Positions 15,028-24,337 of a stretch of DNA of 64,000 bases are shown piece by piece. Position 1 is the first letter of the stretch. Each line of letters starts with the position of its first letter. This stretch comes from DATLGB01 sp037724045 (lineage in GTDB: Bacteria; Actinomycetota; Thermoleophilia; Solirubrobacterales; Solirubrobacteraceae). The notes under the pieces were generated by a model. The model did no database searches. It worked only from the letters and a program-made list of their open reading frames with translations, and had not been told where the DNA came from. Position numbers and translations under genes: made by a program. Where the stretch lies: the NCBI GenBank assembly GCA_037724045.1, contig JBBJOW010000016.1, positions 4,857 through 68,856 on the forward strand, read 5' to 3'.

Positions 15028-18000
15028 GAGACCTTCTCCAGCGTGCGCGCGATGCCTCGCTCGATGGCCCCGATCAGGTGCGGGCGGAGCTCGACGGCCG
15101 GGATGATGGCGTCGATCGAGCCGACCCGGAGTGCGCGCTCGATGCTGTGGACGCTGTCGAACTCCGCGGCCATCTCGCCGAGCTTCTCGGAGCGTACGTC
15201 GGCCCTCACGTCGGCGAGCCCGGCGCGCAGGCGCGCGCGCTGCTCGTCGTCGTCCGCCTCGTCCAGGCCGGCCGTGAGCTCGGCCACGCGCGGATCGGCG
15301 TCGGTGCGCTTGTTGACCTCGCGGGCGAAGACGGTTGCGGCGGCCGGAGCGCCGCCGATGACCGAGGCGTAGGAGCCCTCCACGGCGATCACCTCCATCG
15401 AGTCGTTGAGCGTCCCCGAGAAGACCACGAAGGCGCCGCCGTGATAGCGGGAGACGACGCAGAAGACGATGGGGCCGTCGAAGTTGACCACGGAGCGCCC
15501 GATCTCGGCCCCGTACTCGAGCTGCAGCTCGCGCAGGGACTCGGGTGAGCCGTCGAAGCCGGAGAGGTTGGCGACGACCACCAGCGGCCGGTTGCCGCTG
15601 GCGGCGTTGATCGCGCGCGCGACCTTCTTCGACGAGCGCGGGAAGAGCGTCCCCGCCGTCCACTGGTCGGGTCCGTCGGCGGGCAGGAAGCCGCTGCGCG
15701 AAAGCGACTGCGACTCGATGCCCAGCATCGTGATCGGATAGCCACCCAGGTGCACGTCGAAGACGACGGCGGACTGGGCCCCGGCCATCGCCGCCCAGCG
15801 CTCGAGCGGCCGGTGGTCCTGGTCGGCGATGGCGCGCATCACGGTGCGGATGTCGAAGGGCTTCTTGCGCTCGGGGTTCGTCTCCGCCGAGAAGATGTCG
15901 CCCACCGTCGTGAAGTCGATGTTCGGCACGCGGTGCGGATGCGTGCGGACGTCGCGCTCGGCGGGATCGGTCGTCGGCGCCCGCCGGGGAAAGCGCTCGC
16001 CGGGCGCGACGTAGGTGTGGTCGTAGTGCGCGAACAGGATCTCGCAGGCCGCCACCAGGTCCTCCGCCCAGTACTGGGCCTGGCCGTTGGGTCCCATGAT
16101 CCGGTCGTATCCGCCGATGCCGAAGTTGTCCTCGGCCGAGACCCCGCCGGAGTACTCGAGCGCCTGCTTGCCGGTGAGCACCATGGCGCTGTCGGGCGTC
16201 ATGACCAGGATGCCGCGGGTGTGCAGGAGCATCGTCGCTTCCGCGTTCCAGTAGGGCTGGGCGCCGACGTTGATCCCGGCGACGAGCACGTTGACCTCGC
16301 CCTGGGCCTGCGTGAAGCTGATCAGGCGGCGCAGCACGCGGGAGACCCAGTCCATGTTCTCCGAGCCGCTGTCCATGGAGATCTTGGCGCCGGCCGAGAC
16401 GGCGAGCCACTCGACCGGCGCCTGCATCTCCTCGGCGAGGTCGAGGGCGCGCACGATCCGGTCGGACTCGGGCTCGGCGATCGCGCCGAGCGCCTTGGTC
16501 GGGTCGCCGAGAAGGACGACGCGGACCATGCCCTCGGGATAGCGATCGGTGATCGTGCGAACCACGCCGACGACGATCCCGGCGCTGTTGCCCCCGAAGG
16601 GACGGTCGACGGGCGCCAGCTCACCGTCCTCGTCGAGGTCGTACTCGGTGAACGTGCCTTCCGAGCGGGTCAGCAGCGGGACCAGCTCGTACGGGTACAC
16701 CGTTCCCCGCCTCCGCGCCCTCAGCACGTTCTGGGCGTACTCGTCGAGGGGTGCCAGCGGCTCGGCCGGCGGCTCGGCGACGGAGAGCGTCACCCCCGTG
16801 CCGGGCTGGTAGGAGAAGCCCAGGACCATGCGGCGCAGCGCGTCGTCAGGTGGCGCCGGGATGCTCGCCTCGATCGAAACCGACTCGAGGCCGAGACCGG
16901 TGGTGATCGGAGCGAGCGTCCGGGTGAACGACCGCAGCTCGTCGAGCGGCTCCTTTATCGGCGGCCAGACGTAGAGGAGCACCTGGTTTCCGTGCAGGCG
17001 CCGTTTGGCGGGCCGCTGGGCCTGCACGCGGCGGATGCTGTCGAGGCACGCGGCCAGGACGCGCTCGGGCTCCGGCAGCGCGGTGATCACGCCGGACGCG
17101 TCGCGCACGGGGGTGAAATCGCGCACCTCGGCCAGGGCGACGAGACGCTCGTCGGACGGATTCTCCCGCGCGGTGCATTGAAAGAGGTGGACGCCCTCGA
17201 CGGCTGGCATCCGCTCGAGCTCGAACTCCGACAGACGCCAGAGCTGGAGTCGCCGTGCAACCATCGGATGGAGCTCGCGCGTGACGCGCTCCTCCTGGAA
17301 GCCCCCGCTGTCTGACCGGAAGGTGAAGTAGTGGACGTCGGCCCCGGCCCGGCCGCTCACGGCCACCGTCACGCGGCCCACCTCCGGCGGCAGGCCGGCC
17401 GCGGCGACGGCGGCGAGGAGCTCGTCGGCCAGGGCGTCGGTCTCGGGCGGCGGGTCGCTGTAGGCGAGGTAGAGGTCGACGACGGTTTCCGGGGACGGAT
17501 CGTCGGCGGCGAGCGCGGCGGCAGCCGACGCCGCGGACGCCAGGTCGGAGGCCTCGGCGAGCGTGGCGATCACCCGGACGCGCCGGTCGTCGGTCGTGAA
17601 GTGCGCGGTGAGCAGCCGCCGTCCGTCGCGGTCGAGCGTCTGCACGTCCTCGAGGTCGACCACCTTGTAATAGCGCCGGGTGAGCAGCTCGAGCAGGGGC
17701 TCGTGGTTCTCCCGCGCGCCGATGCGCTCGGCCAGCAGCCGGACGAGCGGTTGCGTGCTGGCGACGAGCGCCTCGATGCGCTCTTCGCGGTCGCGGGCGT
17801 CGGGATGCGCGGCCAGGTGGTCAAGCTGCTCGCGCGCGGCGGCGAGGACGCCCTCGCGGGCCGCCTCGATGACGGGCTGGTCGAACACGCCGAAGCGCAC
17901 GCTGCGGGCGAGCTCGCCCACCGCCGGGTGGCGCAGCTGCGCCGCCACGATCAGCCGGTCGAGGGTCACGTGCAGCTCTTCGCGCAGTGGCGCGGGCAGC

Positions 18001-20546
18001 TCCGTCGCGTGCTGGAGGCGCCGGTCGAGCAGCGCCATCACGGCCGGGACCTGTGACGGGGCGCGCTGGTGGGCGAGGAAGATCCGGTACACCGCCTCCT
18101 CGAGCTCGAGCTCGGGCCCGCGCTCGAGGTCGTCCACCCCGAAGCGCCGGAGGGCGCGCAGGATCCTCGCGCGGAAGGTCTCGGGCAGCCCCTCGCGCTC
18201 GACGTCTAGCGAGTGCAGGTAGGTCCGGAAGTGCTCGCGGGGGCTGCGGACGCGTTCGCCGTCGTCCTCCTCGAGCTCCTCGCGCTCCGTGGCCGGCCAG
18301 TTGCGCGACAGCTCGGCCAGATCGGCGAAGAGCGTGAGGATCTCGAGCTCGCCGTGAAGCACCTCGGGGTCGTCGGGCGGCAGCTGGTCGCGGGCCTGCT
18401 CGAAGTCGGCGACGAGCTGCCGGGCTCCCGCCACGTCGACGTCGTAGCCCATGATCAGGCTGCGCAGGGCTTCGAGGTGCTCCTGCACGCGCAGGCGCGG
18501 GCCTCCCTCCGTGGGAGCCACCAGCGTCTCGAAGCCGATCCGCGGGCTGGCGGGCGCGGGCGTGCCTTCCACGGCCTGCGGCTCGATGCTCAGCAGCGGC
18601 GCGCCCGAGTCGACATGTGCGCTGGGCGTGACGAGGACCTCTCTCACCCGGCCGGCGTGTGTGGCGGCGATCGTGATCTCCATCTTCATCGCCTCGAGGA
18701 CGGCGACCGGCGCACCCGCCTCGACCTCGTCACCGGTGGCCACATTGATGGCCACGACGAGCGCCGGCGCAGGTGCCCGGATGATGCCGCCCTCGTCCCG
18801 CGACACACGATGAACCACGCCCTCGACCTCCACGAGGTGGTCCGGGTCGTGGGCGACGGAGTGGATCCTGAACGCCTGGCCGCCGATCGTGAGTCGGCGC
18901 GCGAAGCGGCAGAGAGGCTCGACCGCCACGTCGACGCTCGACCCGTCGGCATCGACCTTGTAGCGGCGCGGGCCCGTCTGGGCGACCCCCAGCCGGTAGG
19001 TCTCCCCCCGGTGGCGCAGCTCGACGGTCCGGCCGATTTCGTGCTTGGCCTGCGGCCGGCCGCGGCTGGCGGCGACGTAGAAGGCGCGGCGCTCGAGCTC
19101 CTGCTCGGCGTCGTAGGTGTCGACGGCCGCCGCGAGCACCGCGACGTCGGCGAAGCGCGCCAGAATGTGGCCGTCCGAGGCGACCAGACGGTCCAGCCAG
19201 CCGGTGTCGGTGGCGCCGGCGGCCACCTCGGGGCGGCCGAGCAAATCGAGCAGCAGCGCCTTGTTCGTCGTCCCGCCGCGCACGACCACGGTCGTCTCGG
19301 CGAGCGCGCGCCGCAGCCGCGCTCGCGCCTCCGCGCGGTCACGTCCCCAGCCGATGATCTTGGCGACCATCGAATCGTATTCTGCGGGGATGGCCTCACC
19401 CTCGGCGAGGCCGGTGTCGACCCTCAATCCCGGGCCGGACGGCAATCGCAGCAGCTCTACGATCCCCGGGGCGGGCGCAAAGCCGCGCTCGGCGTCCTCG
19501 GCGTTGAGTCGGGCCTCGATGGCGTGCCCGAATGCGGGCGGCGGCTTGCCTTCCAGGCGGCCACCGGCGGCCACGTGCAGCTGGAGCTTGACGAGGTCGA
19601 GCCCCGTGGTCATCTCCGTGACGGGATGCTCGACCTGCAGCCGGGGGTTGACCTCGAGGAAGGTGAAGGCCCCCGCGTCGGGCTCGTAGAGGAACTCGAC
19701 GGTCCCGGCTCCTCGGTAGCCGGCCGAGCGGGCCAGCTTGACGGCCGCGGCCCGCACCTCGTCCTCCTGCTCGGCGCTCAGGACCGGGGAGCCCGACTCC
19801 TCGATCACCTTCTGGTTGTGACGCTGGATCGAGCAGTCGCGCACGCCCACCGCCCAGACCGTGTCGTGGTGGTCGGCGATGATCTGGACCTCGACGTGAT
19901 GCGCGCCGGTGACTAGGCGCTCGACGAAGATCGTCGCATCGGCGAAGGAGCGTTCGGCCTCGGCCTGCGCGGCCTCGAACGCGGGCGCGAGCTCGGTTTC
20001 GGAAGCGACGACGCGGATGCCGCGCCCGCCGCCCCCCGCCGACGCTTTGAGCATGACCGGATAGCCGATCGCCGCGGCGTGCTCGGCGGCTTCCTCCGCG
20101 GTCTCGACGGGCCCGCGGCTCCAGCCGGCCACCGGTACACCGGCCTCCTCGGCCAGCAGCTTGGCGCCGATCTTGTCGCCGAGGCGACGCATGACCTCGG
20201 GCGGCGGCCCGACGAAGGTGACGCCGACCCGGGCGCACAGATCGGCGAAGGCAGGGTCCTCGGCGACGAAGCCCCAGCCGACCCACGCCGCGTCGGCCCG
20301 GCTCGCGCGCAGCGCCCGCTCGAGCTCTGGATGGTCGAGGTAGGGGCCGGGATCCCCACCCGCGGCGATGACCACGGCCTCGTCGGCCTCGCGGACGAAC
20401 ATCGCCCGCCGCTCGGCCTCGGTGTGGAGCGCGATGGTGCGCAGGCTGGAGCCGTGCTCCAGGTTGAGCTCGCGCACCGCCCGGATCAGGCGGACCGCCG
20501 CCTCGCCGCGGTTGACGATCGCAATGCGGGTCAGGGGATCGGCCAT
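15024..20546 (-). CDS. Single-chain acetyl/acyl-CoA carboxylase (BC-BCCP-CT fusion)
   Basis: 1,840 residues. Biotin carboxylase spans about residues 5-450 (IVNRGEAAVRLIRA, glycine-rich KASAGGGGRGI, EVNPRLQVEHPVTE near 298). The biotinyl domain follows, with the biotin lysine in VLEAMKMEI near residue 621. A long linker of about 600 residues leads to a carboxyltransferase from about 1290, with GNSAGIVVGVV, GAKISMDSGSENMDW and GIGGYDRIMGPNGQAQYW. The order BC-BCCP-central region-CT is that of eukaryotic-type acetyl-CoA carboxylase and is uncommon in bacteria, though known in some actinobacteria. Pyruvate carboxylase is excluded by the lack of its TIM-barrel transferase. It follows ppc by 7 bases. 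Confidence 0.9.
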   Translation of the reverse strand: MADPLTRIAIVNRGEAAVRLIRAVRELNLEHGSSLRTIALHTEAERRAMFVREADEAVVIAAGGDPGPYLDHPELERALRASRADAAWVGWGFVAEDPAFADLCARVGVTFVGPPPEVMRRLGDKIGAKLLAEEAGVPVAGWSRGPVETAEEAAEHAAAIGYPVMLKASAGGGGRGIRVVASETELAPAFEAAQAEAERSFADATIFVERLVTGAHHVEVQIIADHHDTVWAVGVRDCSIQRHNQKVIEESGSPVLSAEQEDEVRAAAVKLARSAGYRGAGTVEFLYEPDAGAFTFLEVNPRLQVEHPVTEMTTGLDLVKLQLHVAAGGRLEGKPPPAFGHAIEARLNAEDAERGFAPAPGIVELLRLPSGPGLRVDTGLAEGEAIPAEYDSMVAKIIGWGRDRAEARARLRRALAETTVVVRGGTTNKALLLDLLGRPEVAAGATDTGWLDRLVASDGHILARFADVAVLAAAVDTYDAEQELERRAFYVAASRGRPQAKHEIGRTVELRHRGETYRLGVAQTGPRRYKVDADGSSVDVAVEPLCRFARRLTIGGQAFRIHSVAHDPDHLVEVEGVVHRVSRDEGGIIRAPAPALVVAINVATGDEVEAGAPVAVLEAMKMEITIAATHAGRVREVLVTPSAHVDSGAPLLSIEPQAVEGTPAPASPRIGFETLVAPTEGGPRLRVQEHLEALRSLIMGYDVDVAGARQLVADFEQARDQLPPDDPEVLHGELEILTLFADLAELSRNWPATEREELEEDDGERVRSPREHFRTYLHSLDVEREGLPETFRARILRALRRFGVDDLERGPELELEEAVYRIFLAHQRAPSQVPAVMALLDRRLQHATELPAPLREELHVTLDRLIVAAQLRHPAVGELARSVRFGVFDQPVIEAAREGVLAAAREQLDHLAAHPDARDREERIEALVASTQPLVRLLAERIGARENHEPLLELLTRRYYKVVDLEDVQTLDRDGRRLLTAHFTTDDRRVRVIATLAEASDLASAASAAAALAADDPSPETVVDLYLAYSDPPPETDALADELLAAVAAAGLPPEVGRVTVAVSGRAGADVHYFTFRSDSGGFQEERVTRELHPMVARRLQLWRLSEFELERMPAVEGVHLFQCTARENPSDERLVALAEVRDFTPVRDASGVITALPEPERVLAACLDSIRRVQAQRPAKRRLHGNQVLLYVWPPIKEPLDELRSFTRTLAPITTGLGLESVSIEASIPAPPDDALRRMVLGFSYQPGTGVTLSVAEPPAEPLAPLDEYAQNVLRARRRGTVYPYELVPLLTRSEGTFTEYDLDEDGELAPVDRPFGGNSAGIVVGVVRTITDRYPEGMVRVVLLGDPTKALGAIAEPESDRIVRALDLAEEMQAPVEWLAVSAGAKISMDSGSENMDWVSRVLRRLISFTQAQGEVNVLVAGINVGAQPYWNAEATMLLHTRGILVMTPDSAMVLTGKQALEYSGGVSAEDNFGIGGYDRIMGPNGQAQYWAEDLVAACEILFAHYDHTYVAPGERFPRRAPTTDPAERDVRTHPHRVPNIDFTTVGDIFSAETNPERKKPFDIRTVMRAIADQDHRPLERWAAMAGAQSAVVFDVHLGGYPITMLGIESQSLSRSGFLPADGPDQWTAGTLFPRSSKKVARAINAASGNRPLVVVANLSGFDGSPESLRELQLEYGAEIGRSVVNFDGPIVFCVVSRYHGGAFVVFSGTLNDSMEVIAVEGSYASVIGGAPAAATVFAREVNKRTDADPRVAELTAGLDEADDDEQRARLRAGLADVRADVRSEKLGEMAAEFDSVHSIERALRVGSIDAIIPAVELRPHLIGAIERGIARTLEKVS

Positions 20547-20553
20547 CGCCCGC

Positions 20554-23343
20554 TCAGCCGGTGTTCCGGAGCCCGCCGGCGATGCCGTTGATCGCGAGGG
20601 AGAGCGTGTGGGCGAGCTGCTCGTCGTCCTCGCCGGCGCGGGCGCGCTGCATGAGCGCGGTCTGGATGAACGACAGCGGGTCGATGTACGGGTTGCGCCG
20701 CTCCAGGGTCTCCTGCAGGACCGGATGCCGGTCGAGCAGGCGCTCCTGCTCGGTCACCTCGAGCAGCTCGCGGACCGTCGTGGAGTACTCGTCGGAGATC
20801 CGGCCCCAGATCCGCTCCCGAGTCTCCTCGTCGCCTACGAGCGCCGCGTATCGCTCGGCGATGCGCAGGTCAGCCTTCGCCAGGGCCATCTCGGCGTTCC
20901 CGAGCAGCGCTGCGAAGAACGGCCATGATCGCTGCATCTCGCGGAGCTGCTCCAGGCCCACGTCCTGCCGCGCCGCCGTCAGAGCGCTGCCCAGGCCGTA
21001 CCAGCCGGGAAGGATCATCCGGGCCTGAGTCCACGAGAAGACCCAGGGGATGGCGCGGAGATCCGCGACTCCGGCCCGCTCTCCGCGCTTTGCGGGTCGA
21101 GAGCCGAGGCGCAGGCGCATGATCTCGGTGATGGGCGTGGCGCCGTAGAAGAAGGCGAGGAAGTCGGGGTCTTCGTGCACGAGCTCGCGATACGCCGTCA
21201 TCGAGCGCTCGGCCATCTGCTCGATCGCCGCCTCGAACGGACGGAGCGTCTCCGAAGGCGGCCGAGGCAGCGCCTCGAGCGCCGACAGGAGCACGGCGCT
21301 CGTCGTCAGCTCGAGCTCGCGATGGGCGATCTGCGTGGTCGAGTACTTGGCGGAGATGACCTCGCCCTGGTCGGTCACCTTGATACGGCCGCCCACGGTG
21401 CCCGGCGGCTGGGCGAGGATGGCCTCGTGGCTCGGGCCACCGCCGCGGCCGACGGTCCCGCCGCGCCCGTGGAAGAACGCGGGGTGGACGCCTCGTTCGT
21501 GGAGTACGGACGCCAGCTCGGATTGGGCCCGGTAGGCCGCCCAGCTGGACGCCAGGTAGCCGACGTCCTTGTTGGAGTCCGAGTAGCCGATCATTATCTC
21601 CTGTGTGTCGCCCACGGCGGCAAGCGCCGTTCGATAGACCCCGACGTCAAGCAGCCGGGCCATCGTCTCCGCCGCACCCTTCAGCGTGGCGCCCTCCTCG
21701 AAGAGCGGCACGATGCGGAGCATCGCCGTCTCGCCGCCGACGCCGGCGAGGCCGCTCTCCTTCATCAGCAGTAGCAGCTCAAGCGGAGCGCAGGGGTCGC
21801 CGGTGCCGGACACCACGTAACTGCGGACGGCTCCGGCGTGCCGGCCGCGCAGGGCGCGGCCGATGGCGTCCAGCGTCTCGAGGACGCCGCGCGACTTCTC
21901 CGAGAAACCGCTGAGATCGCGCGGGACCAGCGGGCGGCGATCCGCGATCTCGCGCTCGAGCAAGGCGAGGCGGTCCGGCTCGTCGAGCTCTGAGTAGGTA
22001 TCGGTGACCCCCGCCTGGGCGAGGACCTCGGCGACCGCGGCCCGGTGACGATCAGCATGCTCGCGGATGTCCAGGCGGGCGAAGTGAAAGCCGAAGACCT
22101 CGGCCTGGCGGATGATGTCGCGCAGGTCGCCCGAGGCGAGCAGCCGCTGCCCCTGCTCGTGCAGCGAGCCTTCGAGCCGCCGCAGATCGTCGAGCAGCTC
22201 GCCCGGTCCGGTGTAGCTGTCCGGCTCGTTGCGACGTGCGGCACCCAGGCCCGCGGCGATCAGGGTGAGCGCCTGGCGGTAGGGCTCGTAGGGATGGCGC
22301 TGGTCGATGTCGGTGGCCAGTTCGGGGAAGCGGGCTCCGAGGCGTTCAAGCAGCGGCTCGAGGAGCGGCGCCTCGCCCATCGCCCGCGACGACATCGACA
22401 TGCGCGGGGCCAGCAGGGCGACGCGCTGCTCCAAAAAGCCCAGACAGGAGTCGCGCATGAGGTCGAGCGTCTGCATCGTCAGCTCGGCCGTGACGTACGG
22501 GTTCCCGTCGCGGTCGCCGCCGATCCAGGAGCCGAAGGACAGCAGCGAGGGAACCGTGATCGCGTCCTCCGGGTAGGCCTCGGCGACGGCTGCCTCGAGC
22601 TCCCGGTACACCCGCGGGACGACGTGCGCCAGCGTCGCCGGGAAGTAGGCGAGCCCGCCGAGCACTTCGGCGCGCACCGTGGGTGCCTCCACCCGGGCGT
22701 CGTCGGAGGACCAGAGCTCGCAGATCGCCGCGGCGATCTGCTCGCGCGTCGCCCGCTGCTCGTCGGGAGGCAGGCTCCGCTCGTCGAGGTCGCGGATGCC
22801 CGCGAAGATGCGCATCATCTTCTCGACTGTCCTTCGCCGCCGGGCCTCGGTCGGGTGCGCGGTCAGGACCAGCGTCACCTCCGCCTCGGACAGGATCCCT
22901 TCGAGCTCGCCCGGGTCGACGCCGCGGTCGCGCAGGGTGTGGATCGCCTCACGCAACGACCCCGGCCGGGGTCCGGGCGCCGCTTTGGCTTCCTTCGTCC
23001 TCAGCCGTCGGACACGATCGTTGTCCTCGGCCAGGTTGACGAGCTGGAAGTACTTCGTGAAGGCCCGGATCAGTGCCTCGGCGTCATCGAGCGACACGTC
23101 GGCGGCGAGGGCGGCCAGCTCGTCCCCGGCTCCTTCGTGACCGGCGCGAAAGGACTGGGCGAGCGATTGGGAGCGCTCCTCGAGAGCCATGACGGACGTG
23201 CCGCCAGCCTCCTCGATCGCCTCTTCCAGCAGATCGCTCAGCAGGTGGATGTCCTCGGCCAGCGAGCCGCCGAGCCGCCGAGGCGGAGCCTCTCGCTGCG
23301 GAGGCTCGGGCGGGTCCAGGACCGGATTTCGAAACGGACCCAT
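20554..23343 (-). CDS. ppc: Phosphoenolpyruvate carboxylase
   Basis: 929 residues. Catalytic motifs are intact: VLTAHPTEARRR (histidine near residue 160), MIGYSDSNKDVGYLASSW, and the flexible-loop FFHGRGGTVGRGGGP near 630, ending with the conserved GGLRNTG terminus. It carboxylates PEP with bicarbonate to oxaloacetate, refilling the TCA cycle. It is the first gene of a two-gene minus-strand operon with the fused acyl-CoA carboxylase. The 150-base region between it and fabD holds both start regions; a TATTTAG near 23365 on the minus strand may form its -10. Confidence 0.95.
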   Translation of the reverse strand: MGPFRNPVLDPPEPPQREAPPRRLGGSLAEDIHLLSDLLEEAIEEAGGTSVMALEERSQSLAQSFRAGHEGAGDELAALAADVSLDDAEALIRAFTKYFQLVNLAEDNDRVRRLRTKEAKAAPGPRPGSLREAIHTLRDRGVDPGELEGILSEAEVTLVLTAHPTEARRRRTVEKMMRIFAGIRDLDERSLPPDEQRATREQIAAAICELWSSDDARVEAPTVRAEVLGGLAYFPATLAHVVPRVYRELEAAVAEAYPEDAITVPSLLSFGSWIGGDRDGNPYVTAELTMQTLDLMRDSCLGFLEQRVALLAPRMSMSSRAMGEAPLLEPLLERLGARFPELATDIDQRHPYEPYRQALTLIAAGLGAARRNEPDSYTGPGELLDDLRRLEGSLHEQGQRLLASGDLRDIIRQAEVFGFHFARLDIREHADRHRAAVAEVLAQAGVTDTYSELDEPDRLALLEREIADRRPLVPRDLSGFSEKSRGVLETLDAIGRALRGRHAGAVRSYVVSGTGDPCAPLELLLLMKESGLAGVGGETAMLRIVPLFEEGATLKGAAETMARLLDVGVYRTALAAVGDTQEIMIGYSDSNKDVGYLASSWAAYRAQSELASVLHERGVHPAFFHGRGGTVGRGGGPSHEAILAQPPGTVGGRIKVTDQGEVISAKYSTTQIAHRELELTTSAVLLSALEALPRPPSETLRPFEAAIEQMAERSMTAYRELVHEDPDFLAFFYGATPITEIMRLRLGSRPAKRGERAGVADLRAIPWVFSWTQARMILPGWYGLGSALTAARQDVGLEQLREMQRSWPFFAALLGNAEMALAKADLRIAERYAALVGDEETRERIWGRISDEYSTTVRELLEVTEQERLLDRHPVLQETLERRNPYIDPLSFIQTALMQRARAGEDDEQLAHTLSLAINGIAGGLRNTG

Positions 23344-23393
23344 CGCGTCCCGCTCACGCTACTAAATAGCCATCGACCCGGCTCCTACGTGGT

Positions 23394-23422
23394 TTGACAC
23401 TGGCCGGATCACGACATAGCCT
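23394..23422 (+). promoter_or_regulatory. Consensus sigma-70-type promoter of the fab operon
   Basis: TTGACA (23394-23399), exactly 17 bases, then TAGCCT (23417-23422). This is the best housekeeping promoter in the window. The expected start near 23429 gives a leader of about 65 bases containing a hairpin at 23447-23469 (GTCC-GGCC paired with GGCC-T-GGAC), which could influence expression of fabD. Confidence 0.75.
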
Positions 23423-23494
23423 GGTGCCTCCCGACCTCTCCGAGCAGTCCGGCCTTTCAGGGCCTGGACGGTGCGGCAGGGCGGGCGGACATAC

Positions 23495-24337
23495 ATGGGC
23501 GATCTCGTACTTCTCTTCCCTGGTCAGGGCAGCCAGGAGCCGGACATGGTCGCGACTGTGGAGCGTCTGCGTCCGGATCTGCTCGAGCTTGCCGCGAAGG
23601 CGGTGGGCGAGGATCCCTTTGCGCGGGTGGGGGAGGGCACGCGCTTCGATCAGCCCGCGCTGTACTGCGCCGCGCTCGCCGGTCTCGAACGCGCGGGGCG
23701 GCCCCGGGCCGATCTGTATGCGGGGCACTCCCTGGGGGAGATCACGGCGCTTGCCGCGGCCGGGGCAATGAGCGAGGAGGACGGATTGCGTCTGGTCGCC
23801 GAGCGCGGCCGGCTGATGGAGGCGACGGCGGCCCAGACCGGTGGTGCGATGCTCGCGGTCCGGGCCGGGTGGGAGGAGGCGGCGGCGATCGCCGAGCGCC
23901 ACGGGCTGGCGCTCGCCAACGACAACTCGCCAGAACAGGTGGTGCTGTCGGGGCCGCTCGACGGCATCGAGGCGGCGGAGGCCGAAGCCGGCGACGCAGG
24001 GACGCGCGTCAAGCGGCTGCCGATCCCCGGCGCCTTCCACTCACCGCTGATGGCCGACGCGGTCGAGCCGTTCCTCTCGTTCCTGGAGGGCATCGAGCTG
24101 ACCGAGCCGCGGGCGCCCGTGTTCTCGTGCGTGACCGCGGCCCCGTTCGACGATGTCCGCAAGCGGCTCGCCGAGGCGCTGGTGGAGCCGGTGCGCTGGG
24201 TGGAGGTTCTCCAGGCGCTCCACGCGGCTGGCGGGCGACGGTTTCAGGAGACCGGGCCGGGAAGGGTGCTCTCCGGTCTCGTGCGTCGTACGCTCGAGAA
24301 CGTGGAGATCGTTGCGAAGGAGGATGCGGATGGATAG
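23495..24337 (+). CDS. fabD: Malonyl-CoA:ACP transacylase
   Basis: 280 residues from ATG 23495; an in-frame GTG at 23471 is an alternative. LLFPGQGSQEPDM opens the protein, the nucleophile elbow GHSLGEITALAA lies near residue 80, and the catalytic histidine is in IPGAFHSPLM near 182. It loads malonate onto the acyl carrier protein for chain extension. It is first in an operon in which every following gene up to 29806 overlaps or nearly abuts its neighbour. Confidence 0.95.
   Translation: MGDLVLLFPGQGSQEPDMVATVERLRPDLLELAAKAVGEDPFARVGEGTRFDQPALYCAALAGLERAGRPRADLYAGHSLGEITALAAAGAMSEEDGLRLVAERGRLMEATAAQTGGAMLAVRAGWEEAAAIAERHGLALANDNSPEQVVLSGPLDGIEAAEAEAGDAGTRVKRLPIPGAFHSPLMADAVEPFLSFLEGIELTEPRAPVFSCVTAAPFDDVRKRLAEALVEPVRWVEVLQALHAAGGRRFQETGPGRVLSGLVRRTLENVEIVAKEDADG

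Noticed and set aside
11546..16410. Long minus-strand frames under the MMPL transporter and into the carboxylase region
   Set aside because: Composition is rich in Arg, Glu, Gly and His with no motifs; the plus-strand transporter has a convincing membrane topology.
15024..20546. Pyruvate carboxylase as identity of the giant biotin enzyme
   Set aside because: The C-terminal transferase is the crotonase-like CT of acyl-CoA carboxylases and the biotin domain is internal; pyruvate carboxylase has a TIM-barrel CT and a C-terminal biotin domain.
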